A DNA stretch of 21,894 nt from JANQRV01 sp964533785 (GTDB lineage: Bacteria > Bacteroidota > Bacteroidia > Chitinophagales > Saprospiraceae). The notes beneath the pieces are model-generated. The model worked only from the letters and a program-made list of their open reading frames with translations. It was not told the origin of the DNA and ran no database searches. The position numbers and the translations under genes were made by a program. Shown here one piece after another: positions 16,073 to 21,894 of the stretch. Positions within the stretch are counted from its first letter, which is position 1; each line of letters opens with the position of its first letter. The DNA is taken from the NCBI GenBank assembly GCA_964533785.1, contig CAZHNG010000084.1:1-21894 (forward strand), written 5' to 3'.

Positions 16073-19000
16073 ATGAAGCATATTTCGATTATCTTTTTCA
16101 TTTTATTATTAGGATTTTTTTCTCAGGCACAAGACCATTATACGGGCTTTGTGGAAGGGACTCCGATTCCCAATAACAGCACCTTCGAGGTCATTGATGA
16201 TAAATTTACCAATTCTACAGAGTGGGCGAAAATAGAACAAACCAATGCGGTAACCAATTTGGTGCTTTTTGAAATCAACGAGCAGAGCGATCGCATGAAA
16301 CTAGAAGATGCAGAATATACCGCCAACCTTACCATTGAAAAATGGTATGCCGGGGATGACCCGGCCGGTAACCCCTCAGAAACAGACGTACAGTCACTTA
16401 CGATCAAATATGAAACCAATACCGAAGCGGTTATTCCCTATCGCAAATTTTTACGCTTCTCAAATGTACACAAGATGCGGATTACCGTCAATTCGATTGC
16501 TCTAACCATGGGGACGGGGACACATTATCCTTCCTTACGAGTATACGCAGAAACGATTGTAGACCGTGATTATACTTTCAATACCAACAATAGGGTAACG
16601 GCTTTACTCCCCGGAGGCCACGCAAGTGGTGAAGTGATCTGGTATACGTGGAGTACTTTCGAAGGTGCCGACGAATATGATTTCGAATGGACCTTTTATG
16701 ATGCTGAGAGTGTGATAGGAAAAGCGATCCTGAACAATGAGACTACCGTTTACGGCTGGCAGTTCTTCGATGGATTGTTTCACAACAATGCCTCCCGGGT
16801 TACAACGGAAGAAGTATTTTACAATATCCCGAATTTATATGCCGATGGAGTAATTCTGGCCAGGGTCAGGGCCATACAGTACAAGAATGGATTCCGCGAA
16901 GCTACTCAATGGAATTACCACCAGCACAGCGGAACATTGAGCAGTTTTCCTGGCATCAACCAATTATTCAATTGGCATGAAAAGGACTTGAATTGGCAAA
17001 GCCAGGTAATCTTTGCAGAGGAAGGTAAGCATGTCCCTTCCATTAATTACTTCGACGGGTCACTACGGCAAAGGCAGTCCGTAGTAGTCTCTAATGCAAG
17101 TGAAGTAAAAGTAGTTGGTGAGACGATCTACGATCATTATGGTCGCCCGGCTGTCAATGTATTACCAGTCCCAGACTTATCTGCCGAAAAATATTCCTTA
17201 GGCCCTTTTACCGCCATCCCGTTAAATTACCGCCAAAATTTCAATATAAATGCATCGGATGTTCCCTATTCAAAGGTTGATTTGAATTTATCTTCCTGTG
17301 ATGATACACCAAACCCAATGAAGTCTACTGCGGGCGCTGCCAGGTATTACGGCGATTATGACGTAGCTAACCGAAGTGCATTAGACCAATATTTACCCAA
17401 CTCGGAAGGTTTTCCTTTTGCCCAAACGGAGTATATGCCCGATCAAACCGGAAGAATAAAAAGACAAGGTGGTGTGGGGCCTACGTTTCAATTGGGTAAC
17501 GATCAGGTAAAAAAACACACCAAATATTTTTACGGTAAACCTACCCAAGCAGAACTGGACAGGTTATTCGGCAATGAAGTCGGATTTGCTTCGCATTATT
17601 TTAAAAATGCGGTACAGGATCCCAATGGCCAGATTTCCGTTTCTTACATTGATGCCCATGGGCATACCATTGCCACCGCCTTGGCGGGCGACAAACCTAC
17701 TAACCTAACCGATCTCAATCCAACGGGGACTGTTTATCCTGACTTCGGGGAAATCACCGTCGGACTCCTGAATAATGTGCGCAACGACTTGGAGGTTACT
17801 TCCACTTACTCTTTACTGGTTACAGCTAACGGCGATTTCGATTTTCATTATGAAGTAACAGGACAGCGATTTTCACCAACTTGTTTGGTACCAGAAGACA
17901 TTTGTTATGGATGCGTTTACGACCTGGAAATTACCATCAGTGATAATTGTCATAATGAATTCAACAGCGGAGCACCCGTAGTGATCATAGCCAAGGGGTT
18001 CAACATAAGTGAAGAAGGCTTTGATCTTTTTTGTACCAATGATCATTTTTTAACTTTCCTCAAGGATACCACTTTGAACTTACCGATTGGAGAATACCAG
18101 ATCACAAAGAAGTTATCCCTAAACGAGGAAGCTTTGAGTTTTTACGCTCAACATTACGAAGCACAAGCAGCTTGTTTGCCCGATCTAGTGACCTTGAAAC
18201 AAGAGTTTAGCAGCCGTGTGGATACCACCGGGTGTAACCTCAATGCTAGTAACTGTGCGGTGGCCGTGGGCAGTCTGGTAGACCTGATCGCCTTCAATCA
18301 ACAAATCGTAACGGCGGCCGGCGGTACCTGGACGGTTGAAGACTCGATAGCAACAGTCTTAGAGCATGCACAGATGATAGCAGATTGCGAAGGCTTAGAC
18401 AATGATGCAAACGAATGTGATGCCTTATCGGCTTTGCTTAAAGCTGACGTAACACCCGGCGGGCAATATGCCTCCTACCAAACCGTAGTGGATAGTACCA
18501 CCGGTCAGAGCATTGTGGTACCCGGTGATATTGCGTCCATCTTCCACAATGAATACCCCGGTGATCCCAATGATATTCCCAACCCTTTATATTATAAAAA
18601 CTTCACCTATTTAGATGAGGAAGGCCAACCGGATACCCTAAATATTGACGGTCAGTATAAAACCCCGGATCAGCTTTCCGCCGCCGAGTTTGTGATGTAC
18701 TGGCAACCCAATTGGGCAGATGCACTGGTAGTAGCCCACCCGGAATATTGTGCTTACGAGTGGTGTGATTCGAATCGGGTGAGCGCAGATTTTGATGCAC
18801 AAGTCCGAAGCCTGGAAACCTTTCAGGAGGCCAGCAACGGCAATTATATCGATCCCTGGAATATGGTTGATAACGATCCCTTTTTCGCAGATCCTCAGTA
18901 TGCAGATTGTGCTACGGCCATGCGTGATTTTTTGGATCATATCGTACCAGGCGACACCAGTTCACCCAGTATCATTGAGTTTGTTGAAATTCAAGTCTAC

Positions 19001-21894
19001 GGGGATGGTCAATTGTGTGATACCCAGTACGGACTGGGTACGGATGCCGACAACGATATTGCCTGGAAAGTCGTGCGGGAAATGTATCTCGGCTATAAGC
19101 ACAAACTGATGGATGAAAAGCGCAAAACGGCTTTTGGTTGTGATCCGATGGTTGACTTATGTGCCTGTAAAATCGGGGAAGACTGCGGGAGCGGGAATAA
19201 TGCACCCATACCGCCTCCTTTAATCACCCTACGGGTTGCTGAAGATAATTGTAACATCATTCAAAAAAGGATCGGCGCCTACGATGATTACTTCATGGAT
19301 ATCAATGATGTTAACCAGTTGAAACAAGAGCAAGCGGAGGCGGTAGCAGGAATCATCGACCAATGCGAATCTTATTGTGAAGCTAATGCCGATTTGTGGC
19401 TGGAACAACTCAAAGGGTGCAGCCAGATCGCAGGTAACGAAACGATCATCCGCGATCGGCTCATTGCCATTTGCCAACTAGGCTGTGATGCAGCACATCC
19501 TTTCGGAGCTTCCACCACTCCAATTGGTCCCGATGGTAATCTGCTATCGATTACCGGTGGATATACCTCCTTCGAAGATGTCATCAGGGAGTTTGTGGGT
19601 AGCGGCACCTGCGACGAAGCCTGCGACCCCAACCGCATTACTTTCCCCGCCCGGTACGACGTCATTCCTTACCAGGGGGCTCGCCCGATCAACAGCAAAA
19701 CCAATACCTGTGCCTGCGATAACCTGGAAAAACTCCAAGCCTGTTATGCTACAAACGATCAGGGGTACGCTACTTTTGAAGAATACCTGGCGCAATTTTC
19801 AGAAGCCACCCTGACGGCGGAACAAATTGGGACTTTGGATACCTATTGCACGGATATTGCTTCTCGCTATCTCCCGGAAACCATCATTTTGCCACCTTAC
19901 CTGGAATGTGGTGTTTGTAAAGAATGCGATGACATCACTCCATTGCTCACGGAATTCGATCAATTGTGTACACCTGGGACTACCGACTATAACCAGTTGC
20001 GTGCCAATTTCCTGAACGTACGCCTCGGCTGGAATCTGGCCGCTTACGAGTACGATGATTTCATAGAGAAATGCGGCAACGTAAACCCCGGCGATTGCAC
20101 GGAAGGCATCATCCTTTGCCCCAGCTCTCCCTACGAAAATATCGACTATCAAAACGACTGTGCCCAATTGTTATTCGAAGCGGCGGAAGTACAGGCTGAA
20201 CTAGCCTACCAGGATATGGTCAATGAAATTCGTGATAATTTCATCAAAGACTATACCGCTTACTGCCTCAATTTACAAGATGAGCAGTTCTATACCAAAA
20301 CCGAATTCAAAGAATACCACCATACGCTCTACTACTACGATCAGGCGGGCAACCTGGTGAAGACCATCCCGCCGGCAGGCGTCAAGCCTTTTACGAGCGG
20401 TTCAGCATTGACCAACGTACAAAACTATAGAAATGGTACCTCGACAACTCCGGAATACCCCCTTCATCTCTACGAAACCAAATACGTATACAATACCCTC
20501 AACCAGGTCGTCAAGGAGATCTCACCCGACATGGATGAAAAGTTGTATTGGTACGATAATCTGGGGAGAATAGTGGTATCGCAGGACGGGCGGCAACGTC
20601 AGCCCGGGCAAATCCTGTACGACCGACTGGATGGCAGCAATCAACGTATCCTTGGCGTGCGCTATAGCTATACCATTTATGATCCATTGGGCAGGGTAAA
20701 AGAAGTAGGGGAGAAGGAGACGAGCAATCCGATGACGGCAGCTATAGCAAGAAACCCCCAACAACTGAGTTCGTGGCTTGCTAGTGGGCCGGCTGATAGT
20801 AAGCTATTCGTAACTCAAACTTACTACGATGAAACGCCCTACGACGAGATCGATGCTTTTAATGATGCAGGGGAAGAACAGGAGAATCTGCGCAACCGGG
20901 TCGCTTGTATCATCACCGAAAAGATAAACGACGATGATCAATATACCTACGATTTCGCCACCCACTACAGTTATGACATAACGGGAAATGTAAAAACCCT
21001 TGTGCAGGACTTTAAATTCATTGAAAACGATTTCAACTACGATCCCAACGGCAGTGAAAATATCAAAGAATTCAGGATCGATTACGACTACGACTACATC
21101 AGCGGTAATGTCAACGCTGTCTATTACCAAAAAGGGAAAAAAGATCAATTCACCCACCGCTATGAATACGATGCGGACAATCGCCTGGTCAATGTTTACA
21201 CCAGTTTGGTGAATACCGACGAACCGGTGGAATCTCCCCTTTGGGAGCGTGATGCTAACTATACCTACTACGATCACGGCCCGCTGGCCCGGATGGAAAT
21301 CGGAGAACAACACGTACAGGGCTGCGACTATGCCTATACTTTGCAAGGCTGGATCAAAGGTGTGAACAGCAGCATTCTGCAAGAAGACAAAGACATGGGG
21401 AAAGATGGGCAGGCCGTGATGGGCAATCAAAACAGCAAAGTAGGGCGGGATGCCTTTGCTTATACCCTGGGGTATTTTGGGGATGATTATTTACCAATTG
21501 GGGGCAGTGCTGTCAATTTCGAACTAGGATATGCAGCTACAGGATTTGATGGCGCGGCACCGGGCTTATACAACGGCAACATCCGCCACATCGTCAACCA
21601 CAACCGGGAGCTGGGATCGCCCCTGGGCTATGCTTACCGATACGATCAGTTGCATCGCATCAACTCCATGCGCCTGTGGGATAATATTGATCAGCAAAAC
21701 TACCAATGGCAAAGTGGAGGCAGTGACTTGGACCAGTACAAAACGGATTATGTATACGACCCTAATGGCAACTTACAGTCCTTGCACCGCTACGGAACTA
21801 CCGGTTGGATCGATCAATTAACCTACCATTATCAAACCGATCCACTTACCAATAAACCGACCAACCGACTACGACACGTGCGAGACGTTGCCAC
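16073..21894 (+). CDS. Giant RHS/YD-repeat protein, 3' end outside the window (at least 1940 aa)
   Basis: The frame is open from ATG 16073 to the last base with no stop, so the C-terminus is missing. Residues 1-19 are a signal peptide (MKHISIIFFILLLGFFSQA before QDH). A beta-rich N-terminal region leads to the DUF6443-like part: LNWQSQVIFAEEGKHVP, INYFDGSLRQRQSVVV (about 324) and ETIYDHYGRPAVNVLPVP. Residues about 604-1398 are cysteine-rich. From about 1415 come the YD repeats: YYYDQAGNLVKTIPPAGV, YVYNTLNQVVKEISPD, YWYDNLGRIVVSQDG, YTIYDPLGRVKEVGE, YEYDADNRLVNVYT, YRYDQLHRINSM and YVYDPNGNLQSLHRYG. YD repeats form hollow shells that enclose a C-terminal effector in Rhs and TcC proteins. The conserved RHS core and any toxin or immunity gene would lie downstream. 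It is probably exported by Sec and displayed outside the cell. Confidence 0.93.
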   Translation, partial: MKHISIIFFILLLGFFSQAQDHYTGFVEGTPIPNNSTFEVIDDKFTNSTEWAKIEQTNAVTNLVLFEINEQSDRMKLEDAEYTANLTIEKWYAGDDPAGNPSETDVQSLTIKYETNTEAVIPYRKFLRFSNVHKMRITVNSIALTMGTGTHYPSLRVYAETIVDRDYTFNTNNRVTALLPGGHASGEVIWYTWSTFEGADEYDFEWTFYDAESVIGKAILNNETTVYGWQFFDGLFHNNASRVTTEEVFYNIPNLYADGVILARVRAIQYKNGFREATQWNYHQHSGTLSSFPGINQLFNWHEKDLNWQSQVIFAEEGKHVPSINYFDGSLRQRQSVVVSNASEVKVVGETIYDHYGRPAVNVLPVPDLSAEKYSLGPFTAIPLNYRQNFNINASDVPYSKVDLNLSSCDDTPNPMKSTAGAARYYGDYDVANRSALDQYLPNSEGFPFAQTEYMPDQTGRIKRQGGVGPTFQLGNDQVKKHTKYFYGKPTQAELDRLFGNEVGFASHYFKNAVQDPNGQISVSYIDAHGHTIATALAGDKPTNLTDLNPTGTVYPDFGEITVGLLNNVRNDLEVTSTYSLLVTANGDFDFHYEVTGQRFSPTCLVPEDICYGCVYDLEITISDNCHNEFNSGAPVVIIAKGFNISEEGFDLFCTNDHFLTFLKDTTLNLPIGEYQITKKLSLNEEALSFYAQHYEAQAACLPDLVTLKQEFSSRVDTTGCNLNASNCAVAVGSLVDLIAFNQQIVTAAGGTWTVEDSIATVLEHAQMIADCEGLDNDANECDALSALLKADVTPGGQYASYQTVVDSTTGQSIVVPGDIASIFHNEYPGDPNDIPNPLYYKNFTYLDEEGQPDTLNIDGQYKTPDQLSAAEFVMYWQPNWADALVVAHPEYCAYEWCDSNRVSADFDAQVRSLETFQEASNGNYIDPWNMVDNDPFFADPQYADCATAMRDFLDHIVPGDTSSPSIIEFVEIQVYGDGQLCDTQYGLGTDADNDIAWKVVREMYLGYKHKLMDEKRKTAFGCDPMVDLCACKIGEDCGSGNNAPIPPPLITLRVAEDNCNIIQKRIGAYDDYFMDINDVNQLKQEQAEAVAGIIDQCESYCEANADLWLEQLKGCSQIAGNETIIRDRLIAICQLGCDAAHPFGASTTPIGPDGNLLSITGGYTSFEDVIREFVGSGTCDEACDPNRITFPARYDVIPYQGARPINSKTNTCACDNLEKLQACYATNDQGYATFEEYLAQFSEATLTAEQIGTLDTYCTDIASRYLPETIILPPYLECGVCKECDDITPLLTEFDQLCTPGTTDYNQLRANFLNVRLGWNLAAYEYDDFIEKCGNVNPGDCTEGIILCPSSPYENIDYQNDCAQLLFEAAEVQAELAYQDMVNEIRDNFIKDYTAYCLNLQDEQFYTKTEFKEYHHTLYYYDQAGNLVKTIPPAGVKPFTSGSALTNVQNYRNGTSTTPEYPLHLYETKYVYNTLNQVVKEISPDMDEKLYWYDNLGRIVVSQDGRQRQPGQILYDRLDGSNQRILGVRYSYTIYDPLGRVKEVGEKETSNPMTAAIARNPQQLSSWLASGPADSKLFVTQTYYDETPYDEIDAFNDAGEEQENLRNRVACIITEKINDDDQYTYDFATHYSYDITGNVKTLVQDFKFIENDFNYDPNGSENIKEFRIDYDYDYISGNVNAVYYQKGKKDQFTHRYEYDADNRLVNVYTSLVNTDEPVESPLWERDANYTYYDHGPLARMEIGEQHVQGCDYAYTLQGWIKGVNSSILQEDKDMGKDGQAVMGNQNSKVGRDAFAYTLGYFGDDYLPIGGSAVNFELGYAATGFDGAAPGLYNGNIRHIVNHNRELGSPLGYAYRYDQLHRINSMRLWDNIDQQNYQWQSGGSDLDQYKTDYVYDPNGNLQSLHRYGTTGWIDQLTYHYQTDPLTNKPTNRLRHVRDVA

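Noticed and set aside
20804..21430. 208-codon minus-strand open frame
   Set aside because: It lies wholly inside the YD-repeat coding sequence in an antisense frame. Its Val/Ile-rich translation is what reversed Asp/Tyr codons give, and it has no export signal or family motif.
16073..21894. CRISPR array or tandem DNA repeats in the Tyr/Asp-rich region
   Set aside because: The repetition is only at protein level (YD repeats). No regularly spaced identical DNA units are seen.

Overview
The window looks like part of a Bacteroidota chromosome, probably a Saprospiria-type organism (Lewinella or Haliscomenobacter relatives). This is an inference from the protein families, the absence of clear Shine-Dalgarno sites, the A/T-rich start contexts, a TTG start and the style of the giant secreted RHS proteins. 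All credible genes lie on the + strand. They form one large surface-protein locus built around two giant polypeptides of the Bacteroidota RHS/YD lineage.

Left part (1-2036). A secreted coiled-coil protein of unknown function (100-1281) is followed by what looks like the 3' end of a group II intron (domains V and VI, about 1300-1437). About 600 bases of gene-poor DNA come next. They hold a Bacteroidota-type promoter candidate (1541-1570), a strongly structured segment ending in a T-run (1714-1803), a 25-codon ORF for a basic plus hydrophobic peptide (1824-1901) and an 11-bp perfect hairpin (1898-1925).

Middle part (2037-8649). Five genes for exported proteins are packed closely: a discoidin-like plus tail-fibre-like coiled-coil protein, a protein with a dockerin-like calcium motif, an outer-membrane beta-barrel with a periplasmic coiled coil, an Ig/FN3-like secreted protein and a small lipoprotein-like protein. 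Gaps after 3083 are 52, 13, 12 and 32 bases, and the last gene overlaps the next by 4 bases, so 3136-15047 reads as one operon.

Right part (8646-21894). The first giant protein (2133 aa) carries the SpvB-like 'LTSGPSQPEV' N-terminal module, a long core, a jelly-roll domain apparently split by a PKD-like domain, and one terminal YD repeat. After a small inverted-repeat element and a 247-aa secreted protein comes the second giant protein. It is open for 1940 codons and runs off the window. It has a DUF6443-like N-terminal part, an 800-residue cysteine-rich insert and a YD-repeat shell; its C-terminus, where RHS proteins carry the core and variable effector, is outside the window.

How they may work together (inference). 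The arrangement resembles a split shell, with one SpvB/TcB-like half and one RHS/TcC-like half, both exported by Sec. A dedicated barrel and adhesive or calcium-binding helpers would display or release it at the cell surface. This differs from T6SS-linked Rhs and from insecticidal Tc toxins, because no VgrG, PAAR or TcA gene is present here.
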